Part shown: positions 13,571-26,600 of the stretch, one piece after another
How positions within the stretch are numbered: position 1 is the first letter of the stretch
How the letters are laid out: each line of letters starts with the position of its first letter
Source of the DNA: Phallus indusiatus
Taxonomy: Eukaryota; Basidiomycota; Agaricomycetes; Phallales; Phallaceae
Direction of reading: 5' to 3'
Assembly: GCA_027605045.1 (NCBI GenBank)
Contig: JAQFWX010000023.1
Location: forward strand, 496,001-560,000
DNA length: 64,000 nucleotides
Notes under the pieces: generated by a model
What the model was told of the DNA's origin: nothing
What the model saw: only the letters and a program-made list of their open reading frames with translations
Databases searched by the model: none
Position numbers and translations under genes: made by a program

Positions 13571-16500
13571 ACGTCATGTATGTACATACGTATCTGTATC
13601 AATCATCAGCCCAGATGGGCCCATCCCATCATTAGCTTCCATGCCATCCTCGATCTCCATCGACCCCCAGGCCCGCAGGGTCAAAATCAAACTTTTTTTG
13701 AATCCGTTTTTCATGTATGTACTGACGCGCGATCCGGAGAGAATCAGGAGGCCTCAGGCTTCAGGCCCTCAGATGCGGCACCTGCAGAAGACCTTGAGAA
13801 AAAATTGGTTAAAAAGGAAAAAAGACTTGAGAGACTCCGTGCCTAGCCTCTTTTTGTCGCCCTCTGTTTTTTTTATTAATACGCTCCGATACGCCGTTGC
13901 GAAAACCGCGAAATCCCATGGTTCATGATGGGTTTTCTTTCCTGTTTTAGTTTAAAGCCTATGGCCTAAAAGATATTCCTGACTTACCCCCCGCTGGCAG
14001 CTCACTCATCTCACTTTACTGGTACTTCCGCTCGGATTACTTTTTTAAGCGGCTGGTAACGGCTGGCGAGTATTATCAAATATTGGAAAAATGTTTTTCA
14101 GCTATTGGCGGTATAAGTAGCTAACTAGCTGATGTAAATTATACAAGAGTAGTGTGTTTACTCCCGGCCCAGTTCAATAGAACATAATACAGTTTAAAAA
14201 TAATCCGAAACGGCGAGCTGCGCACGCACGCACTCACTCACGCACGCGCAAAAGATAAACATTCAGATTGTGTGTTGAACGAAATCTCCGTGATATAATC
14301 GCGGAGTGGAGACTCATCCCCGAGGACAACATTTATCTTGAACTAAATCCGTAAAGAAAGTCCAGAACATTTGAAACACGTCCCTTCTATGTAAACATCA
14401 TGATGTATGTGCAGAAAAGGATCGATCTCAGTAAATGGTCCCTTTCCCCCCCGGTCCTTTGGTGCCTTGCCTTGCCTTCAACCTCGCGTTTCATATTATC
14501 ATACATAGTCCGTCGTAATTAATTTATCCTGAAAAGGGCATTCAATCCGTGTCATATTGTGGTATGAGTGAATTAGATCCCGAGTGTCGTACATGTCAAA
14601 AGTAACGACATCTCTTAAGCTAGTCGAGAGTCGAGGCGGCGTAGATAGTGTTGACGTAAATCTACGCATGTGCATACATTAGCTTGGGTCCACCTCACTC
14701 ATCATAGGTACTCACAATCTGAAAAACACGCTCCCTCAGAGTTCAGAGTTCAAAGTTCAGGTAGGGTTCATATGTAAAACGACGAATAATGACGACACTC
14801 TAAATGTTTTTAGTCTAGATTCCAGAACAGAACAGAACAAGAAAATCAAACCCGAAACAATCCGAACCCCCCGAATCCGAACGACGGAAATGAAAAAAAA
14901 ATAAAATAGAATAGGCCAAGTCCGAAGTGTTACGTCCCGTAATTTGTTGCTTATTGTCCCTAGGTTCACTAATTCACTTAGTTGCACTCGCTACGCACGC
15001 ACGCGCATGTACACACACATGCTACACGCGATAGTCGGTACACTAGTGAGTCAGGTAAGTGAAACTCAGGTTGACTGACACACCGACACTATCAAAACAC
15101 CGCAACGAAGTCGACATGCGTCACCGAGTGCAACGTGACCCGCGTGACAGCGTGACCCAAAAAAAAACAGAACCTTAACCGGCCGACCGAGTTGGAATTT
15201 TTGAAAAGTCTTAACGAGCGCTTGGTGAGTATGTGACGAGTGTCCGTATAAAAACACTTTCCTCGGTTTATTTAACTATTTAACTCCGCGGTGAAAGATG
15301 AACAGGAGTTTTTAAGATTTCTTGTGGTCCGAGATGAACGAGACTCGGACACGCGCGAGAGTCTAAAGGGAGATAGACATTGACATAGACGTGCGAGAAA
15401 GCCGAAGCGAAATCATACGATGTTTTTGTTTGAATGTTTTTATTATGTATATTGTTCTTGTTCCCTTTTGAAATACAAACAGAAATACAGAACATACAGA
15501 CGTACAGTATATACAACCTCAAAAAGAAAGAAAAGAAGAAAAAAAGAGATAGAAAGAATTCAATGCGGGAAGTGATGCAAGTTGTACCGAGTAAACCATG
15601 AAAAGAAGAACAAGAGAAAAAAGTTCGAGGATGTGAAACACAGCACGGCACAGGGTAGGATAGCAGAGCCCAGAAGATGGATGGACAGACGCAAGACACG
15701 GCGAGAGCGAGGAATAAAGTTGTGTGAAAACGGTATTATAGAAATGTCAAAAGGTAGTAAAAATGTGAACAAAAAAAGGTCGTAGGTAGAGTAAATTGGA
15801 AAAAAGGGGAGACAGCCCTCTTTTCTGTTTGTTTTGATATCGGTACAAGACAAAGAACAAAAGGCAACAAAAAAAAAAGCAGGAAAAGGTTAGGGTAGGG
15901 CATAAAACGATGGATGGATGGATAGATGGATGATGGACGTGATGATGCGGTTGAAAAGTCATTCAATGGATGAAAGTATGCGAAACAAGATGAGACAAAA
16001 TGGCAATGACAATTTTTTTTGGCAACTTGGGCAACAAAAAAAAAATGAGATTGAATGAATTGATTGTTGTTATTGTTGTTGAAATGTTGTGACAATGATA
16101 ATGATCGATAGCGATGGATTACAGTTAAGTTGAAGCGAGAAAAGAGAAAAAAAACCCCCGAGAAACAAAGTGAATAAGACCGACTGCGCGTACGTGTGTG
16201 TGTGAGGATGTGTGGATGTGGATATGGATTGTGCGTGCGGAGGGAGGAATAAGGTAATAGGGTAGGGGTAGGAGATAGAATAGGATAGGATAGGATAGGG
16301 TAAAGTAGGGTTACAGTGCGATTGAAGAGTCGTGCCGTGCGTGTTGAAATGCATGCATACATGGGATAGGTAAACGGGTCGTCAAGAGGCTGGAAAGGCG
16401 AGAAGAAAACCCAAAGATCCGAAAGGAGAAACGAAAAACGCCAAAAGAAAAGGAAAAAAAAGAGAATAGAAAAAGTACACGGTGAAAGAAAAAATGATAT

Positions 16501-16681
16501 GAAACAACTAACTAGAAGTCCAAGTATAAAAATATAGACAAGAATATGAAGGGGAAGCGGGAGAAAGAAAAGTAAAAAAAAAAAGTGGATATAATATTGA
16601 TATAGCGGGAAAAAAAACCAGATTAGGAGGGGGAGGGGGGTATCGCAATGAATGCGCCGCGTTCGTTGAGAGAAGGGTATC
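13571..16681. other. Low-complexity intergenic DNA downstream of the Ecl1-type gene
   Basis: No gene supported. The stretch is rich in homopolymer A/T runs, CA/TG and purine-rich tracts, especially 14850-16680, and probably includes the 3' untranslated region of the minus-strand gene that ends at 16682. A long minus-strand open frame (15736-16815) exists only because the strand is poor in stop-forming triplets; its F/L/S/Y/P-rich translation has no domain. Confidence 0.6.
16279..16300. repeat. GGATA pentanucleotide microsatellite
   Basis: Four perfect GGATA units in tandem, within a wider purine-rich tract on the plus strand. It lies about 400 bp beyond the stop codon of the Ecl1-type gene, so probably in or near its 3' untranslated region. 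Confidence 0.8.
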
Positions 16682-19101
16682 TCAATCCTCGAAATTGAAG
16701 AGCCTCTTCTTCTCCTGCACACACTCTTCCACCTCATTAACAGTCGTAGCCCGAACACCCGCACCCGCACCCGAACTTGCAGTAAACTCCCCAAGATCAT
16801 ACAAAAACTTATCAAAACTATACGTCAAACCTCTCAACTCCGCAGGACCAGGCATCCCATCGTACGCCATCCTCCGCATTCTCCTCGCCTGCGGCTGATC
16901 CTCCTCTCTCATCCCCGCACCGTCCAAAAGCTCGCTGATCACCCGCTCCTCTTCAAGACGGGCGACTTCAGATTCGGCTTTTCGGCGCGCGCGGAGTGCG
17001 GCTTGTGCTGATTCCCATTGTGCCCAGTATGATTTGTCCGAGTCGCAGTGCGCTTCGTGGTCGGGTGATGAAATGGACGATGTAGACGATGTTGTTGCTG
17101 TTGTTGTCGTCGGTGTGGTAGAAGTGGGAGAAGTGGAAAGAACAGGGACGTTGGAGTAATAATGAGGAGCTTTACGGTGTGGAGAGGTCGATGATGAAGA
17201 TGAAGAATTGGAAGAAGAGGATGCAGCACGATCTGCGCTAACCCACAACGGACTCCAAACGAGACTTCGCCCCTCGCGCGGTCCAAATCGTTTTGCATAC
17301 CCACGAAGCAAATCACCATGCACCTGCGCGCTCTCCGTCGTTCGCTTCTCGTCTTCAGGCCACATTGCAACTTTGTAAATGGTGCTTGCGGCGGTAGCTG
17401 ATCTCCGGAGACTGCTCGTGCTCGGTACAATCGCGGGTGTTGAATGCGAGGCTGTCAAAGCAGGTGGAAGCGTGGGAGGTTGAACGTGCTGCTGATGTTG
17501 GTGTTGATGGTGATAGTGGGCGATGTTATCGCCGGCGCTGGTTGTGACAGCTGTTGATTTTGCTCCTGCTGCTGCGGTTGGAAGAGAAGATGGACGGACA
17601 CGTTTGTCTTTGGGTGATAGAGAAAGAGCTTCCAAAAGCGGATGAGCATCTTGTAAAGCACTCCGCCGTCGATTTTTCGAGAGTAGACGCCAATCTTCCG
17701 TTACATCGGTAGCAGTAGTAGTGGTAGTTGTAGTGGTGTCGGGCTTCGCCACCTCATCTCGAGCCGCAACTTGCGTAGCAGAAGTCGACGTCGATGCAAT
17801 CTTTTCATCATTCCCATCCTCTTCTTCCACCGGATTCTCAACAAGACTCGACTTCAAATCAACACCAGCACCCGCAAAACTAACTCTCTTCCCCTTCCGT
17901 TTCTCATCTGACCCGCTGCTCCCACTCCCACTTCGGCTGGGTGTTGTTCCCTCAGTATCGACACTTTGCCGGGTATAGCTCCCCTCGAAAAGACTGCTCA
18001 TAGAGACGGACGATGTACCGGTACCAGTGATTGAGTCCAAACTGCAACTTGATGAGCACGCATGGAGTAGATATGTCGTAGGCGGAGCGAGAGATGCTTT
18101 TGTAGGGCTGCCCCATGAGGGAACGCGTGATAAGAGAACAGAGGTTGACGAGTTTCTTCGGGGGGTAGGACGAATCGTGCGGTTTTCTTTGGAGGTGTCG
18201 GTGGTGGAGGTGTTGTTGTTCGAGTCGGTGGTAGATGTGGATGAGTATGAGGATGTACGGAAGATGGGTTTAGCTCTGGAGGATGAAGAGGAAGGGGGTT
18301 GAGGAGCTGATGTCGAGGGATCTGGGGAAGAAGTGCTGGCGAGAACGTTTGTGGTACTTGAGGCTGTGCCAGTGGTAGTGGTAGTGTTGTTATCTGTGGA
18401 AGCTTGAGACGACAAAGTAGGCGATGCGTTTGAAGAATGCCTGCGAGTCAGCTTCTTTTGATTTTGAAAGCGTTTTTCGAGCTGCTGAATGTGCTCCAAT
18501 TTCGCGATATGTTGAAGTGCGGCCGGTGCACCTATGGGGGAAACGGGATTTGATGAGGCGAAAAGATGACTTTGGGAAAAACCCAAAACTGACCTGCGAA
18601 TCCAGCCGATTCACTCTCGATGAACGAATTCTTCAAGTCCCTCACTCGACACTCTTCGCTGCAGTAAAGTGGGGTAGGGTCTTGACTAATGACAACGCGG
18701 GATTTTCGCGGCTGCTGTTGTGGTTGTTGCTGTTGCTGTTGCCGCTGTTGTTGTTTTTGCGATTGTTGCTGGGCACGACGAGATTGGGTAGCTTTCTCCT
18801 TGGTGCTACTGCTGTTACCGCTGTTACTCGAAGACTTGGGTTGTGGTGGTGGAGCGCCTGGTCGGACTTGACCTGTACCGTGCAAAAGACGGCCTCCGAG
18901 ATCTAATCGCCTCGGCCGCTGAGTTTGTTTCTTTCGAACTTGGGGAGAAGACGGGACTGGAGTAGATGTCGGTGGTGGAGGAGGAGACGGTGGGGATTGG
19001 TGTTGTGATGGTTGATTATCGGAGACTGAGGGAGTAATCGGTACGAGAATGCGTTTTGGGAGGATGAGTCTGTCGCATCCGGGACACCAGGAGGGATCCA
19101 T
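16682..19101 (-). CDS. Ecl1-type zinc-binding lifespan regulator, very long form
   Basis: Two exons, 19101-18594 and 18531-16682, joined across a 62 nt GT-AG intron (18532-18593), give 785 residues. The N-terminus has the split cysteine signature of the Ecl1/2/3 family: WCPGC (Cys6, Cys9), then LYCSEECRVRD (Cys147, Cys151). In fission yeast, Ecl1-family proteins are small zinc-binding factors that extend chronological lifespan under nutrient stress; that role here is inferred. The two cysteine pairs are separated by about 140 residues rich in Pro, Ser and Gln, with a Gln tract near 111-130. After the intron comes a short helical LEHIQQLEKRF segment, then several hundred disordered Ser/Thr-rich residues with coding trinucleotide runs. 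A more ordered C-terminus contains GLTYSFDKFLYDLGEF. The ATG at 19101 is chosen because the cysteine motif begins at residue 6. The family call rests on the cysteine pattern alone. Confidence 0.75.
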
Positions 19102-19141
19102 TGAGATTTAGAGGGCTCGACGACGACGACGACGAACGACG

Positions 19142-19163
19142 GGTGGTGGTGGTGGTGGTGGTT
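19142..19163. repeat. GGT trinucleotide run
   Basis: About seven tandem GGT units on the plus strand, just after a GAC-rich run. It sits 41-62 bp upstream of the Ecl1-type start codon, in the probable 5' untranslated region, where length variation could affect translation (inference). Confidence 0.8.
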
Positions 19164-20613
19164 GGAGGAGGACAAGACTGAAGAAGGAAAAAAAGCGAAA
19201 AGGGCCAGTTTCTCAGAGTTTGGTGAGTAATGCCGTTTTTATTCAGGATTTCAGCGAGGGACTGGACCAGCCTTATGAGCTATTTTTATGTTTATTTTCC
19301 ACAGAATTTTTACAAAAAAATATCATTTTCGTCCGTGGCTTTTTTAATAGTTATTTTTAAATTTACGAAAAACATTTTTGGGGGATCGTATTACATAATA
19401 TATGGGACTCGTGCTCCGTTTCGGCCTTTGTCGCTAAACGGCCTCCCGTCACTCATCCGTCACTCACTCTCTCAGCTCTCGTCGCTTTCTCTCCCCGCCG
19501 GGCCGGCCACTCGGACAAATGTCGCTGGCAAATAATAATTTATTTTTCTTTGTTTTTTTTTTATTCATATCCTGCACGCATGCAGGTAAATGTAAATGAG
19601 ACCTAGACCCAGACCTCTCTTTGATAGTCGTACATAAAAGGACAACAAGCATGTCAAGTATGTGATAATGTGTGTCTCTTTCTTTTCTCCAAGTTTCCTT
19701 GTGTTGCTGGAAATCGAAATCGGGCGAAGTTTCTCCGTATTCGCCTAGGCGTCATGGGTGTCTGTGGACTCACTCCCACTTAGCGCAGATCCATGTCACC
19801 TGATCATTGTCACAGTCCTCAAGAGTCAAGTGACCTTGCAGCTGTCGTTCGACGCTAAGAATATTAATTTTATTGTTGTCTGCATACATGTATTGAGCAA
19901 TCCCCTAAATGATTGAAAGGCAAGGCTGGTGTCCAACAAAATCTCCTAATGGATTTGAATCAAAAAAACACGCTTAAACCAGTCCGTGTTATATGTATGT
20001 ACAAACAAACAAAACAACTGGTCGTCGCATAGCAATCGCCCATCAGAATCTCCCTTCCCCAGACTATTTCCCCACTCCGCATCCCGGCCTGACCTGGCAA
20101 TCACTTCTTTTTAGAGACAGAATTTGTGGGGGAGAAAAAAAAGGAAGCAAGAGATAAAACAAACAAAGTAAGAAAAAAGAGCAGGAAAGGCGTTACGATG
20201 AGTCTTGGCTAATTATAGAACTCTTCTAACCCCTCCCTCAGGCTCGAAAACATTCCATGGACCTCCTTTTTTCCCTTGACCATTCCTACACATTCCGATA
20301 GTTTAGCTCAACTAGCTCAATTGATAATACTTGGTCGGTGGATTGCATTCAGATCCCCAAGTCAGATACAATAATGCAATACAAAAACAGCGCTTCACCT
20401 ATCTCGTCCATAGTTCCTACGCGTCACGAACAAAAACAGGGCATGTCAAAAAACTGAACTCCAGTCAACCAAGCTTGGGTTCATCTAATTCATTTTGGCC
20501 TTTCTTTTTGACGCGTATACCGCAATTGCAAGGCATTCATTCCCGTGATTACAGCCTAATACATACATACCCCGCGTGATTATTGCGAGAAACGCCATGA
20601 GGCTGTGCATACG

Positions 20614-20653
20614 GCGTTCGTTTTCGTTCGTTTCGTTTCGTTCGTTCGTTTCG
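20614..20653. repeat. TTCG-based simple repeat
   Basis: A tract built of TTCG, TTTCG and TTTTCG units. Composition is distinctive but no function is evident. Confidence 0.7.
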
Positions 20654-23600
20654 CATGCCACAATTCTCCGATTCAAATCTGAGGCTGAGCTGTCGACCAA
20701 ATTTTTGAAGTGCCGGATGAAACAGCGTTCTGGGCAGGGTTAGCTTTAGTGTATCCTGGCTCAGCGCTCAGCAAGGACAGGTTGAGCTTGAACTTGAAGG
20801 GTGCGGTGTACACGGTATATCTATGTACATTTTCGAATATCAAATTTGTCCCTTCTATTAACACCTCGTCTTGAAACCCCGGAGGGCACAACATAGCTCT
20901 CGTCAGACGCACCCCTTTCTGCCAGACCACCGCGGTAACTAATATATCACCTGGACATGTACAGTCCTATAGCCAACTACAAACATACTATGATTGTCTG
21001 CGTCACATGTTCCATTGTCCCATGGCGTCCGCTAAGTAATTACACATGTTATCATTTATCAACACAATAATAATTGACACTCAGGAGAGGAGCCGAACCT
21101 CCACCCACCGTGCGTTCGTCCGTAATACGTAACACCGAAACGGAGCTTGTTCAGTCAGATGGATGGACAATTTACAAACTCAGTATCTCACAGCCACGGA
21201 AGTGAGTACGTACGCCATATTATCTCAGTACTCCGCAGCGGTGATATATATCTTTTTTCAAATTCAGAAGTGGCCATTTACACCTCGAGCCTCCTGTGAA
21301 AATTAATTAGTAGCTCGAGCATCAACCAACAACATTTATATATTTATGAACTTTGGGACAACCCATACTCCATCCGAGCATCCGAGTCCACGTTTCGAAA
21401 ACATTTTCAAAATGATAGGTTATTATTATTAAACAAAGGCGACTTTTAATAATACCACCACGGCTGTTCCAAAGCGCGAATGATGAATGAAACATATTGA
21501 CGTCCCCAAAAAAGGTCAATCCAGACACAACAGTCTGGTACGTCGCCACCTTTGGGCTCTTAGCTCGGAATTCCGACTGGATCAATCAAATGTAATTTTC
21601 TCAAACAACACAGGAACAATTTCGGAAAACTCCCGCTCCCCCGCGCGCACATTGAGATAGCTTGCGTATGCACTTACAATTCAGAAAGGAAAAAGAGTGT
21701 GCGTTTAATCCTACATTACATTCTACCTTTGTCCCCGATTTTAATTTAGTTGTTAATGGACAATGAATCTAGAACGACAATTCCAAGACCTAACTGAATT
21801 TCCGGGGATAATACCCTCCGTTATGTTCTTTTCTTCTTCTTTCTTGGAAGAATCCTTCCTTATCTCTTCAACTTCTCATATTGGCCTCATTCAACTGTAA
21901 ACTTCAACACATTCACTTTGAGTTTCTTATTAACCGGCTTGAAAACAACTCCGTTCCCCAAACCGGGTCAACCAGTCAACTCTGAAAAGTGAGTCGTCAA
22001 ACAAACTTTAATGACATCCAGCAAACCAGACGTCCATTACAACAACAGCAACAATACAAACAATCCACATCATATGGTACCGTATCGTGTCGTATCATAT
22101 CATATGCACACATACAGACGCACGCACGCCCTCAGAGTTTTCAAATACTTTCCCAATATCTCTCGCTTCGCTTCCAATCTTCATATACATATGTATTAGT
22201 ATGTATGTACACGCACTCAGCCTTTCAAAACTCAATTCTCAAATTTCAATTTCATTTTACGATGTGAATTGTCCTTCCCCTCGTTTCCCCTTACAACAAC
22301 GAGACGCGAACCATGGTACACACGAAAATTGAATTGTTTGAGTTTTTTTTTTAAGCGGTCAGATCTTTCTCCCCCGATGGTCTACGGCGCTGCAGATCAA
22401 TTGATCGTCACCGCGTCACCGCTCGCGTCCTCTTCCTCCTGGCGAGCCCGAACCGAGCGAAGGGGTATTAGGCAGAGCGAGTTTGGCAGGCTTGGCTTTT
22501 TGCTTTTTTGGAACGTACTGTCATGTTGGTTGCTACGTTTTGCATACACATGGGTTTCTCGGCGATTGTTTAAGTTCGTACGCTGTGTCAGTCAAAAGTT
22601 AGCTGGTACATATGTAATACGGTATGGAAAATTCAAGTCAAACTTCAAGCTGAAGTTCGGGCTTTTAGGTTTCACACCGGTACCGCGTCCAAAAAAAAAC
22701 GTAAAATGTTGACACAAATCACACTGTAACGAAACACACAACACTCACTGGTATGTCTCATCCAACAACCTTACTTTGGTCAATGAACTCTATTACTATA
22801 TACTACACATGCTTTAAAACGCACTTCAAACCATTTCACATCAAATCCGCCATCGTCTAAACTGTAAAACATATAACTATGCGAGGTATGCGAGGTACTT
22901 ATGGTCTCATACATACACACATAAACGAACTAGCCGAGATGATTTAGTGCAAGCTCCAAGAATTTAATTGAAGTTAACCTGTGGGATCGAGATCGGAGAG
23001 AAGTTATGATACATGATTTTTCGTCATTAATAACGGTTTATCTTTCCTTTTTCTACTTTGCATGCTTTGCCTTGCTTGCTTGCCTTGGAGCTTGGTATTG
23101 AGTAAACGATCAACCCGGGGCAACATGTAAACTTACATACATCCCCGCGTACATCTGTTTCAACTGGGCATTATGTCGTATGTAAGTTATACGACTTAGA
23201 GAAATTTTAAAATCTGATCCGTATAATTACTAGCTTCACGTCCAGCAATGTAGATGGTAGATGCCAGATGGCCCATGATGGACGTTCAAATACCAAGGCA
23301 CTCAAAGTCCAGACTAACCATATACATACTAGAAAAACCTCGTCAATTTTTCAGTCCTCTATCCGTATTGAGTGGTGGTATTATTATTGTAACATCTTAC
23401 AAATCTTGGTTGTCTGGACAAATGGACACCTGGATCACAGCTCATCCTCCGCCGTTTTACCCTACCCTATGTATACCCCTACCAGCCCTGCGCCTGCTAG
23501 GCAGCAGGCTCCCGAGTTCTTCCTACGCGATTGAACTACAATATAACTCTATTTTAATTTTTTTTCTCTCTTTCTTCTCCGGTCCCTTTCCCCATCAATT

Positions 23601-26600
23601 GAGAGGAACCCCATATTCTAAAAATGGCTCAGGGAGTCAGTTTGGAGGTGAAACGAAACTTTATACTCCCAGTTTATAGGCTATTTTGAACCGTGTGCCT
23701 GGGTTTTCGGTGTTGTCGGGTGATAGAATATCCACCGTCTCTCTTGAATATTACTCGCTCACGAGATATTATATGTTTCAGAGCTTATTTGTGTCATTTT
23801 TAAAACTTGTTCTGGTTCGCTTGAATTTCAATTTTTACGTCGCTCAAACACTTTAGAGGGAATTTATTCACAAAGACCGCTCTTGACTGAAAAGGGTATC
23901 TGTTTATACCAGGTAACACAATTCGCATTTTTTAAAGCCGATTTGAGTTCTATGTAGATTATACGTGGAGGTGTACGATCACGGTCATTGCCGTCGGACT
24001 ATCGTTATTCCGCCTTTCCCTTCTTTGTTCTCTGTTCCAAAGGTCAAGAATACGACCTTATCAATCGGAAAAAGACACAAGCACATACGCCGACGCCATC
24101 CGTCAACGCCAAACGTCAGTTTGAAGGACATTAAGCTTCGAAAATCGTGCCAGCCTGCCTAAACTTGAAAGTTGAGAGTGCCAGTGCCAACGATTCGAAC
24201 TTCGATGATTTTTACTTACATCAACTTCCAGAATTTAAATCGAGATGAGCACAACAGAAATCTTAGATGTGCGTTTTTTTGACATGGACGTGCACTCCGG
24301 AAATGACAAAATCCCAATGTTTGTTTGTTCATTGGTTCCCTCGATGGACACTTACATTATCGTGTCAAATTGTACAAATCAAACCGCAGGACTCACTGCC
24401 TCGGAACTGTTTATTATCACAAATAACGCTTAGACCCGATTTCACTGACACTTAACACCACCTGATACAGACGCGCTTGAGTCATCTTGAACGTCGGGAA
24501 GATAGAGAAGAGGAAGAACCAGCTGAGAGCCAAAGCCAGATCATTTGATGCATTTCATTTCACTCGCTCTCATTTCACTTCTCTTTCACGAGTTCACGGG
24601 TTCTTCAAATACCGAATCAGTAACAAACAAAAACCTGTTAGTAGGTGTTGCTAGACATAGAGGTAATAGTTGTAAGTTCAATGGTAACTCTAATAATGAG
24701 AGATAGATATCTATCTTACATCCTCAATCAGCATTTTAACTCAAACCAGAAATTCATATCACTCTCGATACTCTTCAACGTTTACATTACACCTTCAACA
24801 TCATTGTAATATGAATTAACAGTATTGTGGACCGACCGGAAACTATACAAGCCGGAGCGGTCAGTCATCAAATCCGGGCTGGAAGAAGACATCGTCGTCA
24901 CGAAATGAATAAAGGCACAGGATCTGTCATCCAACTCCCTTAACTTCTGAGTCTCTTCTCTTCATGTGTAAGGGAAGTTTATACCTATTCTTCATGAATC
25001 AAAGTAATGTTTCCAAAACTGGGTCTACAAGAGTTACTCTGTCGTCCGGGGAATTTAACGCTGTTGATCTACCGGTAGCTGGATGCTTTAATGTAGTGCC
25101 ACAGTAACTTTTCTAATACTTTTGAAGACGAGCCTTTGTTTCATTCTTTTCTCCTCAATCATTGAAACCGCATGCCAAGTCGGAAATTTGTAACCACAAG
25201 TTTAGTAGACCATGTGCAGTGGGATTACTCTCTCTATTTGATCTGCGCATTATCACAACAAAAATATGGTTTCATAATTCAATATCCCAATTTGAAATAT
25301 CAGATGTTACAAGTCCAGGCAACGCAAATAACATTGCCGCATTTTGCGCGCAACCGCGCGTGAAACTTGGTCGAAGTGTTACCGAAAAGGAAATCAGGCC
25401 TCAGTGTCAAAAAAAGTCATCGGAATAACCAAAAATAGAAAAATCCAGTGGTTGATCTTTGTTTTTTCTTCCTTACTAGAGGCTTACCTACCTTAAATTT
25501 TCACATGCGTCTGCTTACATGTATCGCTGAGAAAATCTCGACGCGCTTGGCCGTTTCCCCATTCATTTTGAGTCCGAGCTCGCTGATTAAAAAACGCCTG
25601 AAAAAAATAGCGCCCGCCGCGCAGTTGAGTCACAGTGTTGCGTGGTTCATGCATGTGCGTACGCGTCACCAATGTTTTGTCAAAAGTGGAGAACAAGAAA
25701 GGCTCTAACGGGAAAGTTATAACTTGGCTTGGAGTCAGGTCATGTGTTATCAAAAACGGGTCAAGATATGGAACTGTGGCCAGTTTGACTCGGAGTGGGG
25801 TGGTACGATCGGAAAAGGCTGTGGCCTGATTTCGAAGATGATTCCCCACAACAAGTCTGGATTCTCGCCTCAGCTTATAGTAAGTGTAAGTATGCCATTT
25901 CATCATTGATATTTTCGAATTTCACATCTCTTCCCCTATACAAGCCAGGTTTAAGACCTGCTAATATGGCTTTATTTGCTTGCGTTTGGGCATAATTAGA
26001 TCTATTTTTGTTATCAACTTAAGCATGTCTGCTATACTCTCTTCGTCAAGTATGTCTTATCATGTATTTTCTTAATCCACTGCGCCATAATTTAATACTG
26101 ACAACTCCCCATTCCGGACCATTACAAGCCCCTCGACAAAGTCATGGCGCGTCGAATAGCAACCTATCCCGATACTAGCATCTCTAAATTTCAATTCGCA
26201 CTTCCAACCTGAAACACCTTTTTTCATGTGATTAAATGGCCCACTTTGTATTTTATACAGATTGGTTCGTTATTGTACGGACAACTCATGATTCATCATA
26301 CGTTGCCAAGGCTCTTTCCGCTCGGAGGTGATTCGCTCAGTTATTGCTTCCTGACCCATGTATATGATCCGAGTCCGAATTGAGGCTCACTAATCACAAT
26401 GCCCGCTTGAGCTCGATCTTTTTAAGATGTTGCGTGTACATGTGAGTGTATCTATGAGATCTCGATATTATGAATCGTCCATGGCTAATGTTTCAAGTGT
26501 AATAGTAAAACTTATGGCGGCATCTGCCATGGCAATAATATGGAACGTGTTATGTTAAGCCGTACGTGCTACAAGCTCGTAATTGAACGTGCGTATACGT

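Noticed and set aside
15736..16815. 359-codon minus-strand open frame
   Set aside because: Low-complexity translation (F, L, S, Y, P) overlapping the true 3' end of the Ecl1-type gene; it reflects composition, not coding.
22269..22712. 147-codon plus-strand open frame
   Set aside because: No recognisable domain, low-complexity surroundings, no splice partners.
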